Below are positions 34,447-42,668 of a stretch of DNA of 64,000 bases, in pieces; positions within the stretch are counted from its first letter, which is position 1; the number at the start of each line of letters is the position of its first letter. Source of the stretch: JBEEOW01 sp041191405 (GTDB lineage: Bacteria; Bacteroidota; Bacteroidia; Cytophagales; UBA9547); the NCBI GenBank assembly GCA_041191405.1, contig JBEEOW010000003.1:62001-126000 (forward strand). Reading direction: 5' to 3'. The notes below the pieces were generated by a model. It did no database searches and had not been told where the DNA came from. It saw nothing but the letters and a program-made list of their open reading frames with translations. The translations under genes were made by a program, and so were the position numbers.

Positions 34447-34481
34447 AATCACACAGATTTGTTGCTGTGTGATTTTTTTAT
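34447..34481 (+). terminator. Intrinsic terminator
   Basis: Perfect 10-base stem (34447-34456 with 34465-34474) with an 8-base loop followed by a T run; 56 bases past the stop of the gene at 33884. Confidence 0.9.
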
Positions 34482-34496
34482 TTAATTTAAAGTAAT

Positions 34497-35387
34497 TTGA
34501 AATTTATAAAATACATATTACCCATTTTAATGTTTGTTTCCGCTGAGATGTTGGGGCAATCAAAAGAAATTGAATCAGTAATTAAGGACAATGATTTGGC
34601 GCCCAATTTTTTACTTTTAAATCAACATAATAAATATATTTCCTTGGATTCATTAAAAGGAAAAGTTGTTTTGTTAGATTTTTGGGCTTCTTGGTGTGGC
34701 CCATGTAGAGAAGCAAATGAGGAGTTAATTTCAATATACAATGAATATCATCACTTAGGTTTTGAAATAGTTAGCATATCACTTGACAGAAAAAAAGATT
34801 ATTGGCAAAGAGCGATCAGGGATGATAAATTATTTTGGGAAAACCATGTTTGTGATGCTTTAGAATGGGAATCTCCGGTGGTGAAACATTATGGAGTAGA
34901 AGCATTACCTAGTACTTTTTTAATTGATGAATATGGGAATGTTATTTCTTCAAATTTAGATTATTATGATTTGAAAAAACATTTAAAAAATCATTTTGAA
35001 TCAGTAAAATATTTTCCTTCAAAAACTTCAGGTACAATTTTATTTAGTGAAAATACAAAATCGGAATTAATTCATGTTAACCAAAAAAGTTTAGCAAAGT
35101 TTAATTCTAATCAAATAGATATTTCATCCTATCCGAATGGGGTTTATTGGTTAAAAGTTAATGGTCGATTAAACCGAATTGAAAAAATTTCGGGAGTTAA
35201 TGTCAAATACACCCAGGATTCTAATGCTTTATTTTTTTCTGAAAATGTTGAGGTTTTTGTATTTTCTAAGGAAGGTGTTATGTTGTATAATTCAAAAAGT
35301 ACAAATTCAATAGTTTTAAAAGAGCAATGGAAAGGGAAAAACTTAGTTCTTGTGGTTAATGGTATCGTTTCTGAATTTAAGTTTTAA
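34497..35387 (+). CDS. TlpA-type thioredoxin-like protein with C-terminal beta-rich tail
   Basis: A 296-residue exported thiol-disulfide protein. Signal peptide 1-21; thioredoxin domain about 35-170 with the active site FWASWCGPC (C67, C70) and the cis-proline region EALPSTFLIDEYG. About 125 residues follow with two segments that resemble the type IX sorting-domain pattern: one ending IDISSYPNGVYWLKVNG, the other EVFVFSKEGVMLYNSKS ending in VNGIVSEFKF. The first in-frame ATG would cut the signal peptide, so a TTG start at 34497 is likely. TlpA-like proteins keep exported cysteines reduced or mature c-type cytochromes; the exact role here is unknown. Confidence 0.8.
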   Translation: MKFIKYILPILMFVSAEMLGQSKEIESVIKDNDLAPNFLLLNQHNKYISLDSLKGKVVLLDFWASWCGPCREANEELISIYNEYHHLGFEIVSISLDRKKDYWQRAIRDDKLFWENHVCDALEWESPVVKHYGVEALPSTFLIDEYGNVISSNLDYYDLKKHLKNHFESVKYFPSKTSGTILFSENTKSELIHVNQKSLAKFNSNQIDISSYPNGVYWLKVNGRLNRIEKISGVNVKYTQDSNALFFSENVEVFVFSKEGVMLYNSKSTNSIVLKEQWKGKNLVLVVNGIVSEFKF

Positions 35388-35408
35388 CATTTTTACATAT
35401 TTCAAAAA

Positions 35409-35441
35409 CAAAAAAGCATTGATAATTCAATGCTTTTTTGT
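35409..35441 (+). terminator. Intrinsic terminator of the thioredoxin-like gene
   Basis: A-run, GCATTGA (35416-35422), four-base loop, TCAATGC (35427-35433), T-run. It begins 21 bases after the stop. Confidence 0.9.
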
Positions 35442-35464
35442 TTTGTAATACTAAATATTTGGAA

Positions 35465-35518
35465 TTAGTTTTTAATTAATTTGAATTCTTTTACTTTTCC
35501 TCCAAACTCAATTTTTAC
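35465..35518 (-). pseudogene. C-terminal remnant of a minus-strand gene cut by the insertion sequence
   Basis: Reading leftward from the IS end, 17 codons (VKIEFGGKVKEFKLIKN) end in TAA at 35465-35467. The frame has no start; it continues only into IS sequence. It looks like the 3' end of a gene whose remainder is missing, because the other side of the IS carries a different, plus-strand gene. The short length makes this a tentative call. Confidence 0.45.
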
Positions 35519-35568
35519 GGCTCACACGATAAAGTTGGGGATTTGATAATAAAACAGTACTTTTAACT

Positions 35569-35956
35569 GTGGAAAAAGAGTTTATAAAATATATTTTACC
35601 GAAGGATTTTCTGGAATATTTCGACCTTAGTGAAGTTTTAGAATTGATAGACGATGTTACTAAATTAGCATATTTAGAGTTTGTTTTTATTGAGAGAAAT
35701 TCAGTACCCAAAGGTTATAATATGGTAGAGTATGAGTCTAAAGGTTTTTATGAACCCAAGACCATTCAGGATTTTCCTACTTAGAGGCAAGGCTGTTTAT
35801 TTAACAATAAAACGTCGAAGATGGAGACATAAGATACATAAAAATCAAATCATACATAACGATTATTCATTTATAGCTGAAAGTTCAAAGATTACTCTTG
35901 AGCTATCAGATTTTTTAAAAGATACAGGTCGAGACCCGAGAAGACACACTTGGTAA
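35569..35956 (+). pseudogene. ISAon1-type transposase N-terminal region, frameshifted
   Basis: From a GTG at 35569 the protein reads EFIKYILPKDFLEYFDL and reaches YEPKTIQDFPT then stop (35784). The homologous continuation, LRGKAVYLTIKRRRWR through ELSDFLKDTG, is in the next frame and runs to 35956. A one-base gain near 35777-35780 (CCT-A-CTTAGAGGC) accounts for it. This domain probably binds the terminal repeats. The second part overlaps the transposase frame by 38 bases. Confidence 0.75.
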
Positions 35957-36908
35957 TATTGCAAGCTACTATAAAGTAAAAGCGGATACTTTTCGAAAAC
36001 ATTATAAACATTTTTCATCAGGTTTTGACAACTGGGATCAGAAATCTCATGCCGAAGATTACTTAATTTTCCCAGAAAACATAGGACAATATTTAAGTAT
36101 TGATGAGGTATCATTATCTCAAGGAGAGCTTTATACTTTTGTTACTAATAAGACAGGTAAAGGTAAAAAAGGTTCTTTGGTTGCTTGTATTAAAGGAACT
36201 AAATCAATCGATATAATTACGGTATTAGAACGTATTGATTTAACAAAAAGGGATTTAGTTCTTGAAGTAACCCTTGATATGGCTAAAAATATGGAAACAG
36301 AGACTAGAAATGTTTTCAAAAATGCAAGCCTAGTAACAGGCCGTTTTCATGTTGTTAGATTAGCAATGGAAGCCTTACAACATGTACGTATACAACAAGG
36401 TTGGAAAGAACTTGAAATCGAAAATCAAGCAGTTGCTTTAGCTAAATCACTCAAACAAAAATACATACCGATAGTCTTAGCAAATAATGAAACACCAAGA
36501 CAACTATTAGCAAGGTCAAGATATATTTTAGCTAAAAAGAAAATTAATTGGACAGAAAATCAGAAAGAAAGAGCTGATATATTATACAAGAAATACCCAG
36601 AAATAGAACAGGCATTTCATCAAACATTAGCATTTAGGAGTATTTATGAAGAGCACAAAAAATCAGATGCTGAACGTAGATTTAAAGAATGGATTAGTGA
36701 AATTGAAGTATCAGAAACTACTACATTTAAAACTGTACCCAATACAGTAAATAACAATTTAACCAATATTTTAAACTTCTTTAACAATAGAAATACAAAC
36801 GCAAATGCTGAATCTTTTAACTCAAAAATAAAGCTATTTAGAGCAAACCAAAGAGGTGTAACTGACACAACATTCTTCCTATTTAGATTATACAAGCTTT
36901 TTGCTTAG
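35919..36908 (+). pseudogene. ISAon1-type DDE transposase ORF without own start
   Basis: An open frame from the stop before 35919 to TAG at 36908, about 330 codons. Conserved parts are FDNWDQKSHAEDYLIFPENI, YLSIDEVSLSQGELY (first catalytic aspartate), EVTLDMAKNM (second aspartate) and NANAESFNSKIKLFR (glutamate), ending FFLFRLYKLFA. The triad is intact. No ATG, GTG or TTG occurs in frame before 36177, so expression would need frameshifting from the upstream ORF, as is plausible for two-ORF elements, but that ORF is itself broken. Confidence 0.75.
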
Positions 36909-36932
36909 TCCCCAGAAAAATCGTGTGAGCCC

Positions 36933-37517
36933 ACGTTTTTTCTAATATTTTGCTTTAGCATACTATTTAGTTCTTGCAACAAATGTGAAATAGAAACTGA
37001 AGGGAAATCTAGGGTTGATTCTATTAATATTCAAACCTTAAAAATTAATAAATACAACCTTGTAAACAATATCATCAAATTTGAATCACAAATCATAACT
37101 GACACTAATTCCAGAACGGGCTATGATAGTCTTTGTTTTCTTATTGATTTTAAAAGAACAATTTATTCAATAAGAAAAACCAAAGAACCATTTTGGGGTA
37201 ATAACAATAAATGTAATTTTGGTTTGGAAGACGATGATGAACTAGAGCAAATTACAGTTTTTGCGAACAAGGATTACAACGACTACTATTTACAAAATTT
37301 TAATTTTATAAAAAATCTAAATTTTTCTACCGACAACCAAATAAACGGATCTTGGGATATATATTATAATAGAAATATTGACAATAGCCTCGATAGTTTA
37401 TATCTTAAAATACAAACACCTCCTAAAACAGCTCAATTTTATACTTTTAAATTTAAATTTTATTTTAGGGGAGGTAAAGTGATAGAAAAAATCACAAAAC
37501 CTGTTTATATTTTTTAA
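36933..37517 (+). pseudogene. Lipoprotein gene that lost its start codon to the insertion sequence
   Basis: Immediately right of the IS the frame reads TFFLIFCFSILFSSCNKCE, a lipoprotein signal with lipobox LFSSC, and continues about 180 residues without a stop to VYIF at 37517. No ATG, GTG or TTG is available before 37224, deep in the protein. So the first few codons and the promoter were removed or displaced by the IS. The mature part has C, N and D rich segments with beta character and no recognised domain. Unless a start is provided from the IS it is not expressed. Confidence 0.75.
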
Positions 37518-37569
37518 TATTTACTTAATTCCCATGAAGCAGTTATGAATAATCTACCCCCACAAACAA

Positions 37570-37597
37570 AAAACCTTAAGCTTTCGCCTAAGGTTTT
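37570..37597. terminator. Bidirectional terminator between the lipoprotein remnant and atpC
   Basis: Arms AAAACCTTA (37570-37578) and TAAGGTTTT (37589-37597) with A and T runs on the outer sides, in the gap between convergent genes. Confidence 0.85.
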
Positions 37598-37624
37598 CCA
37601 TTTATAATTTACTTATTGTTGAAA

Positions 37625-37882
37625 TTATTTTTTCATCGAAGGACTTGATTTCTCAGTCAATACAATAATTTTATTATTTAAAACTTCAACAACTCCACCT
37701 TCAATATCGAAAATTCTAGTTCCATCATTAGTTTTAATTCTTAATTCACCTTTGTCAAGTGAGCTAATAATTGGAGCGTGATTATGCAATACTTCGAATG
37801 AACCTAAGCTTCCTGGGAAAGCAGCTGAAACTACTTCACCTTCAAATATTTTTTTGTCAGGAGTGATTACTTCTAAATGCAT
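37625..37882 (-). CDS. atpC: ATP synthase F1 epsilon subunit, short form
   Basis: An 85-residue protein that consists of the N-terminal beta-sandwich domain only (MHLEVITPDKKIFEGEV, FEVLHNHAPIISSL, GGVVEVLNNKIIVLTE). The C-terminal two-helix domain that inhibits ATP hydrolysis in other bacteria is absent, which is usual in Bacteroidota. It lies 98 bases after atpD on the same strand, across a word-repeat tract. The other ATP synthase genes are elsewhere, also usual for the phylum. Confidence 0.95.
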   Translation of the reverse strand: MHLEVITPDKKIFEGEVVSAAFPGSLGSFEVLHNHAPIISSLDKGELRIKTNDGTRIFDIEGGVVEVLNNKIIVLTEKSSPSMKK

Positions 37883-37887
37883 ATTTT

Positions 37888-37980
37888 TTAGTTAAGAGTT
37901 TTTAGTTAAGAGTTTAGTTATTAGTTAAGTGTTTAATTTATTAATCCTAAACTCTTAACTAATAACTCTAAACTCTAAAC
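37888..37980. repeat. Short-word repeat tract between atpD and atpC
   Basis: TTAGTTAAGAGTT occurs at 37888-37900 and 37902-37914, with a variant at 37921-37929; the complement AAACTCTTAACTAA is at 37949-37962, followed by more CTCTAAAC words. The forward and reverse words can pair over 12 bases in the atpD-atpC mRNA. The tract reaches the atpD stop codon. Confidence 0.8.
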
Positions 37981-39486
37981 TTATTTAGATTCAGCAACTA
38001 ATTTTTCTCCTTTAGCAATTGCTTGCTCAAGAGTTCCAACTAAGTTGAATGCAGCCTCTGGTAAGTGGTCATACTCACCATCCATAATTGCATTGAAGCC
38101 TTTGATTGTATCTTTAATGTCAACCAAAACACCTTTTAAACCTGTAAATTGCTCAGCAACGTGGAATGGTTGAGATAAGAATCTTTGTACCCTTCTAGCT
38201 CTATGAACAATAAGTTTATCTTCTTCACTAAGCTCATCCATACCCAAGATAGCAATAATATCTTGAAGCTCTTTGTAACGTTGTAAAGTTTCTTTAACTC
38301 TTTGAGCACAGTTATAGTGTTCTGCACCAACGATATCTGGAGATAAAATTCTTGAAGTAGAATCCAATGGATCCACCGCAGGATAAATACCTAACTCAGC
38401 AATTTTACGAGAAAGTACCGTTGTAGCATCTAAGTGAGCAAATGTAGTTGCCGGAGCAGGGTCAGTTAAGTCATCGGCAGGTACATATACAGCTTGTACA
38501 GATGTAATAGAACCATTTTTAGTTGATGTAATACGCTCTTGCATAGCACCCATTTCAGTAGCCAATGTTGGTTGGTAACCTACCGCTGATGGCATACGAC
38601 CAAGAAGTGCAGATACCTCAGAACCAGCTTGAGTGAAACGGAAAATGTTGTCAATGAAGAAAAGAATATCTCTTCCACCTTGATCACCATCACCATCACG
38701 GAAATATTCAGCAAATGTTAAACCTGCTAAAGCAACTCTAGCACGAGCCCCAGGAGGCTCATTCATTTGACCAAAAATAAATGTTGCTTGTGAATCTTTT
38801 AATAATGTTCTATCAACTTTTGATAAATCCCATCCACCTTCTTCCATTGAGTGTTTGAAAGCATCACCATATTTTACAATGTTTGCCTCAATCATCTCAC
38901 GAAGTAAGTCATTACCCTCACGAGTTCTTTCACCAACACCAGCAAACACAGATAAACCTGAGTGAGCTTTTGCAATGTTGTTAATTAACTCTTGGATAAG
39001 TACAGTTTTACCAACACCAGCACCACCAAACAAACCAATTTTACCTCCTTTTACATAAGGCTCAATTAAGTCAATTACTTTGATACCAGTAAATAATACT
39101 TCAGTAGTTGTAGATAAATCTTCGAATTTTGGAGCCTGACGGTGAATAGATAATCTTTTTGTAGCTGCTGGTTGCTCAATACCATCGATTGCAGTACCAA
39201 CTACATTAAATAATCTACCTTTAATATCTTCTCCAATTGGCACAGAGATTGGAGCACCCAATGCAACTACATCCATAGATCTTGTAAGACCTTCAGTAGC
39301 ATCCATTGCAATTGCTCTAACTTGATTCTCGCCAAGATGTTGTTGTACCTCAAGTATAATTTTTTGGCCATTCTCTTTTGTCACTTCTAATGCATCAAGA
39401 ATGTTTGGAAGAAAACTCCCTTCACCTGTGAAGCTTACGTCCACAACAGGACCGATAACTTGGGTTACTTTACCAATATTTGCCAT
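37981..39486 (-). CDS. atpD: ATP synthase F1 beta subunit
   Basis: The catalytic subunit of F1, 501 residues. The P-loop GGAGVGKTVLI, the Walker B region RDILFFIDNIFRFTQAGSE, the catalytic GERTREGNDL, and SALLGRMPSAVGYQPTLATE are all present, so it is the beta and not the alpha subunit. It starts MANIGKVTQVIGPVVDVSF. It is the first gene of the atpDC pair; promoter not identified in the 135-base gap before the upstream kinase gene. Confidence 0.98.
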   Translation of the reverse strand: MANIGKVTQVIGPVVDVSFTGEGSFLPNILDALEVTKENGQKIILEVQQHLGENQVRAIAMDATEGLTRSMDVVALGAPISVPIGEDIKGRLFNVVGTAIDGIEQPAATKRLSIHRQAPKFEDLSTTTEVLFTGIKVIDLIEPYVKGGKIGLFGGAGVGKTVLIQELINNIAKAHSGLSVFAGVGERTREGNDLLREMIEANIVKYGDAFKHSMEEGGWDLSKVDRTLLKDSQATFIFGQMNEPPGARARVALAGLTFAEYFRDGDGDQGGRDILFFIDNIFRFTQAGSEVSALLGRMPSAVGYQPTLATEMGAMQERITSTKNGSITSVQAVYVPADDLTDPAPATTFAHLDATTVLSRKIAELGIYPAVDPLDSTSRILSPDIVGAEHYNCAQRVKETLQRYKELQDIIAILGMDELSEEDKLIVHRARRVQRFLSQPFHVAEQFTGLKGVLVDIKDTIKGFNAIMDGEYDHLPEAAFNLVGTLEQAIAKGEKLVAESK

Positions 39487-39622
39487 AAACTTTATTTGTA
39501 TTTCTTTATTATTCGGCTAACTAAGATTGTATTCAAGATTGCAAATCTATTATTTCTCTTCGACAATTAAAATTATGTTTAAGGATTAATTTTAAATTAT
39601 CTTAAAAATTGTATTATTTCTA

Positions 39623-40804
39623 TTAAATATTGTATTCTGCTTTTAGTTCTATCCTAAAAGTAGTTCCTTTCCCTTCTTCTGAATGTTTAATATATATCTT
39701 CCCTTGGTGATAATTTTCAATAATTCTTTTTGCTAAGGTTAAACCAAGTCCCCATCCTCTTTTTTTAGTAGTAAATCCTGCTTCAAATACCCTTTGTATT
39801 TGTTTGTTAGTCATACCTTTGCCAGTGTCAGTAATATCAATAGCCATCATATCATTTTTTAAAGCTTGAATATGAATAGTTATTTTGCCTTCACCATTCA
39901 TTGCATCAGTTGCATTTTTGATTAAATTTTCAATCACCCAGCCAAACAATGGTCTGTTTAATTTAACCAATGTATCTTTTTTACATAAATCATCTACCAC
40001 AAATTTCACTTTTTTCGAAATTCTACTTTCAAGATAATTCACATTCGACATAATTACATCCAAAATATTCTCATCTTCTAATTTTGGAATTGAACCAATC
40101 GCCGAAAATCTCGAAGTAATCATTTCTAGCCTAAATACATCTTTTTCCAATTCATCAATTGCAATATTGCCTTCTAATTCAGGCATTGTTTTAAAATATT
40201 CAATCCATGCAATTAAAGATGATAGGGGAGTACCCAACTGATGAGCAGTTTCTTTTGCCAAACCAACCCATAATTTATTTTGTTCTGATTTTTTTGAGTA
40301 GTTTAATGCTAAAAAAGCAATAATTACAAAAAATATAATTACTCCAAGTTGTATATATGGATAATATAAAAGTTGAGTTAATAAATATGAGTTTTTGTAA
40401 AAAATATAATTTTTAATGCCCATAATATCAATCACAATTGGTTCGTGTTGATCTCGCATTTCTTCAATTTCTTTTTTTAACAGTAAATCATTTTGTTTTT
40501 TATCTTTTCCAAGAGAAATGTTTTTCGAATCAATGACATTAAATTTATCATCTGTGAGTATAACAGGGATAGAATTGTTACTTTCAATGATTTCTTGAAA
40601 TAAAAATACTAAATTTTCACTACCAGTACCTTTGGCAATTTCGTTTAAACCTTTGGCATATAAATCAATCATTTTCTCCTCTCTTTCTGCCAAGTTTTTC
40701 ACTATAATTTTAGTGTAATACAATGAAAATGAGCCAATAATAATTGTACATACAGCAATGGTAATTCTTATAAAACTTTTGGTTGTAATCTCTTTATTAA
40801 ACAT
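39623..40804 (-). CDS. Membrane sensor histidine kinase
   Basis: A 393-residue kinase with two membrane segments (about 12-32 and 148-168) that enclose a roughly 115-residue periplasmic sensor region. HisKA follows with the phosphoacceptor H188 in AKETAHQLGTPLSSL, then an HATPase domain with N box IENLIKNATDAM, G1 DITDTGKGM and G2 RGWGLGLTLAKRII. No HAMP domain is evident. There is no adjacent response regulator. It is divergent from hemA. The signal is unknown; the form is common in Bacteroidota, often encoded near hemA. Confidence 0.88.
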   Translation of the reverse strand: MFNKEITTKSFIRITIAVCTIIIGSFSLYYTKIIVKNLAEREEKMIDLYAKGLNEIAKGTGSENLVFLFQEIIESNNSIPVILTDDKFNVIDSKNISLGKDKKQNDLLLKKEIEEMRDQHEPIVIDIMGIKNYIFYKNSYLLTQLLYYPYIQLGVIIFFVIIAFLALNYSKKSEQNKLWVGLAKETAHQLGTPLSSLIAWIEYFKTMPELEGNIAIDELEKDVFRLEMITSRFSAIGSIPKLEDENILDVIMSNVNYLESRISKKVKFVVDDLCKKDTLVKLNRPLFGWVIENLIKNATDAMNGEGKITIHIQALKNDMMAIDITDTGKGMTNKQIQRVFEAGFTTKKRGWGLGLTLAKRIIENYHQGKIYIKHSEEGKGTTFRIELKAEYNI

Positions 40805-40886
40805 TTTTATAGTACTTTCTTATTTAGAATCTATTTAAATAGCGATAAGCTGACGCAAGTCATTTTTCAAAAAGCATAATTAAGAT

Positions 40887-40894
40887 TAAATTTG
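40887..40894 (+). promoter_or_regulatory. Probable -7 element of hemA
   Basis: TAAATTTG fits TAnnTTTG; a -33 TTG at the expected distance is absent. Its position 16 bases before the ATG at 40910 excludes the overlapping TTG at 40892 as the start. Confidence 0.5.
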
Positions 40895-40909
40895 CAAACC
40901 TTAATCAAT

Positions 40910-42178
40910 ATGCTAACGAACTTTAGAGCCATATCACTCTCATATAAATCTGCAAATTTGCAGATAAGGGAGGAAATTGCCTTAACCGACGACCAAAGTA
41001 AGCAATTTTTGTTTACCTCAAAAGACGTTCTCGGTTTACAGGAGTTATTAGTGCTGTCAACTTGCAACAGAACTGAGGTTTATTACTCTGCAAACGAAGA
41101 CTTAACAATAGAAATTGTAAAATTACTTTGTTATGTAAAAGGTCTTCAAAATGCAGAAAAATTTATTCCTTATTTCAAAGTAATCAATAATCAAGACGAA
41201 GCTGTAAATCATTTATTTAGAGTTTCAATTGGTTTAGAATCACAAGTAGTTGGTGATTTACAGATTACAAGTCAAGTAAAACAAGCCTATCAGTGGTCAG
41301 CCGATGAACAATTAGCTGGACCATTTTTGCATAGATTACTTCACACTACATTTTATACAAATAAAAAAGTAGTTCAAGAAACCAACTTCCGTGACGGTGC
41401 AGCATCTGTATCTTATGCAACAGTTGAGTTAATTGAAAATTTGTGTGAAGACAAAGTAAATCCAAAAGTATTAATATTAGGTTTAGGTCAAATCGGTAAA
41501 GATTTAGCTGAAAATTTAAAAGGTACAACATTCTCTGAAATTCATTTAGCAAATAGAACTACTTCAAAAGCAAAAGAGTTGGCTGAGGCATATTCTCATC
41601 AATATCTGCCTTATGATGAAGTTTTATCAAGCATCAATAAATTTGATGTAATTGTTAGTGCAATTCAAGCAGAGACTCCATTTTTTATTTTGTCAAATTT
41701 TCCTGAAAAAGGATTCTTGACATATAAATACATGATTGATTTAGCTGTTCCTCGTAGTATTGATCCAAAACTGGAGCAATTACCTGGAGTAGTAGTATAT
41801 AATATAGACCAAATTCAAAACAAAGCAAATGCAGCTTTAGAGTTAAGAATAAAGTCAATCCCTTCAGTTGAAAAATTAATTGAAGATTCAATTTCAGAGT
41901 TTAATAATTGGAGTCAGGAAACAATCATGTCTCCAACCATTAATAAACTTAAAAATGCATTAGAGCAAATTCGTACAGACGAATTAACTCGTTATGCGAA
42001 ACAATTGAATGAACACGAATCTAAAATGGTAGATTTAATTACCAAAAATATAATGCAAAAGGTAATTAAGCTTCCCGTTTTACAATTAAAAGCTGCTTGT
42101 AAACGAGGTGAAGCCGAATCTTTAATTGAATTATTGTCAGATTTATTTGATTTAGAGAAAGATAAGGTAAGTCAATAA
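40910..42178 (+). CDS. hemA: Glutamyl-tRNA reductase
   Basis: The enzyme reduces Glu-tRNA to glutamate-1-semialdehyde with NADPH, the first committed step of haem synthesis by the C5 route. The 422-residue protein has the catalytic cysteine in LVLSTCNRTEVYY (C52), the GLESQVVGDLQI segment, the NADPH fold ILGLGQIGKDLA, and IDLAVPRSIDP. The C-terminal dimerisation helices follow. I chose the ATG at 40910 (see the promoter at 40887). Its 3' end is close to the promoter of the tRNA-tuf unit. Confidence 0.95.
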   Translation: MLTNFRAISLSYKSANLQIREEIALTDDQSKQFLFTSKDVLGLQELLVLSTCNRTEVYYSANEDLTIEIVKLLCYVKGLQNAEKFIPYFKVINNQDEAVNHLFRVSIGLESQVVGDLQITSQVKQAYQWSADEQLAGPFLHRLLHTTFYTNKKVVQETNFRDGAASVSYATVELIENLCEDKVNPKVLILGLGQIGKDLAENLKGTTFSEIHLANRTTSKAKELAEAYSHQYLPYDEVLSSINKFDVIVSAIQAETPFFILSNFPEKGFLTYKYMIDLAVPRSIDPKLEQLPGVVVYNIDQIQNKANAALELRIKSIPSVEKLIEDSISEFNNWSQETIMSPTINKLKNALEQIRTDELTRYAKQLNEHESKMVDLITKNIMQKVIKLPVLQLKAACKRGEAESLIELLSDLFDLEKDKVSQ

Positions 42179-42207
42179 AAATAAATGCTTTTTTTTGTAC
42201 CAAAAGT

Positions 42208-42237
42208 TTGTAAACTCAAAAAAAAGACATACTTTTG
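42208..42237 (+). promoter_or_regulatory. Promoter of the tRNA-tuf unit
   Basis: TTG (42208-42210), 19 bases, then TACTTTTG (42230-42237): full consensus for the Bacteroidota housekeeping sigma factor. It lies 51 bases before tRNA-Tyr. Confidence 0.8.
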
Positions 42238-42288
42238 TAAAACCAAATCGGAAGAATATCAGCTCAGAAGATTTGAAATGTTGTGAAT

Positions 42289-42371
42289 GGGGTGATACCA
42301 GAGTGGCCAAATGGGGCAGACTGTAACTCTGCTGGATTATTCCTTCGGAGGTTCGAATCCTCCTCGCCCCA
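42289..42371 (+). tRNA. tRNA-Tyr (GTA)
   Basis: Class II tRNA with a long variable arm. The acceptor stem GGGGTGA pairs with TCGCCCC (one wobble), the anticodon loop is CTGTAAC, and the T loop TTCGAAT is intact. A complete CCA is not encoded. First gene of a tRNA-tuf unit. Confidence 0.95.
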
Positions 42372-42379
42372 CAACAAAA

Positions 42380-42452
42380 GCGGGAGTAGCTCAGCTGGTA
42401 GAGCGATAGCCTTCCAAGCTATAGGTCGCGAGTTCGAACCTCGTCTCCCGCT
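42380..42452 (+). tRNA. tRNA-Gly (TCC)
   Basis: Acceptor GCGGGAG pairs with CTCCCGC; the anticodon stem ATAGC/GCTAT encloses loop CTTCCAA; T loop TTCGAAC. It is 8 bases after tRNA-Tyr. CCA is not encoded. Confidence 0.96.
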
Positions 42453-42545
42453 CTCTTTAACAAATAAAGTAAAATTTATAGCTTTGTACTTACTCGCAAG
42501 ATAAGTGTCAAAGCTATAAATTTTTGTTTGAAATACGATTTGATT

Positions 42546-42617
42546 GCCGACGTAGCTCAGGGGTAGAGTACATCCTTGGTAAGGATGGGGTCGTGGGTTC
42601 AATTCCCACCGTTGGCT
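42546..42617 (+). tRNA. tRNA-Thr (GGT)
   Basis: Acceptor GCCGACG pairs with CGTTGGC (one wobble); anticodon stem CATCC/GGATG with loop TTGGTAA; T loop TTCAATT. It lies about 50 bases before tuf, the usual arrangement of this cluster. Confidence 0.96.
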
Positions 42618-42668
42618 CTGAGATAAAAGAAATTAACTCTAATTACTATATTTTAAGTTATATTAACA

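Larger units (their letters stand above)
35519..36931 (+). mobile_element. ISAon1-type insertion sequence, damaged
   Basis: A 1.4 kb element bounded by inverted repeats: left GGCTCACACGATAAAGTTGG (from 35519), right the complement of GGCTCACACGATTTTTCTGG (to 36931), about 18 of 23 positions matching. It encodes an N-terminal-region ORF and a DDE transposase ORF of the ISAon1 type common in Bacteroidota. No target duplication of 3 bases or more is seen, and the two flanks belong to different truncated genes. The N-terminal ORF is frameshifted, so the copy is probably inactive. Confidence 0.8.

Noticed and set aside
35507..35519. Target-site duplication ACG on both sides of the insertion sequence
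   Set aside because: ACG occurs near both ends but at different distances from the inverted repeats, so it is not a true duplication.
37888..37980. CRISPR-like array
   Set aside because: The repeated words are short, degenerate, occur in both orientations and have no unique spacers of constant length; no cas gene is present.
42264..42602. Protein-coding frames across the tRNA cluster on both strands
   Set aside because: They are translations of tRNA-Tyr, tRNA-Gly and tRNA-Thr.
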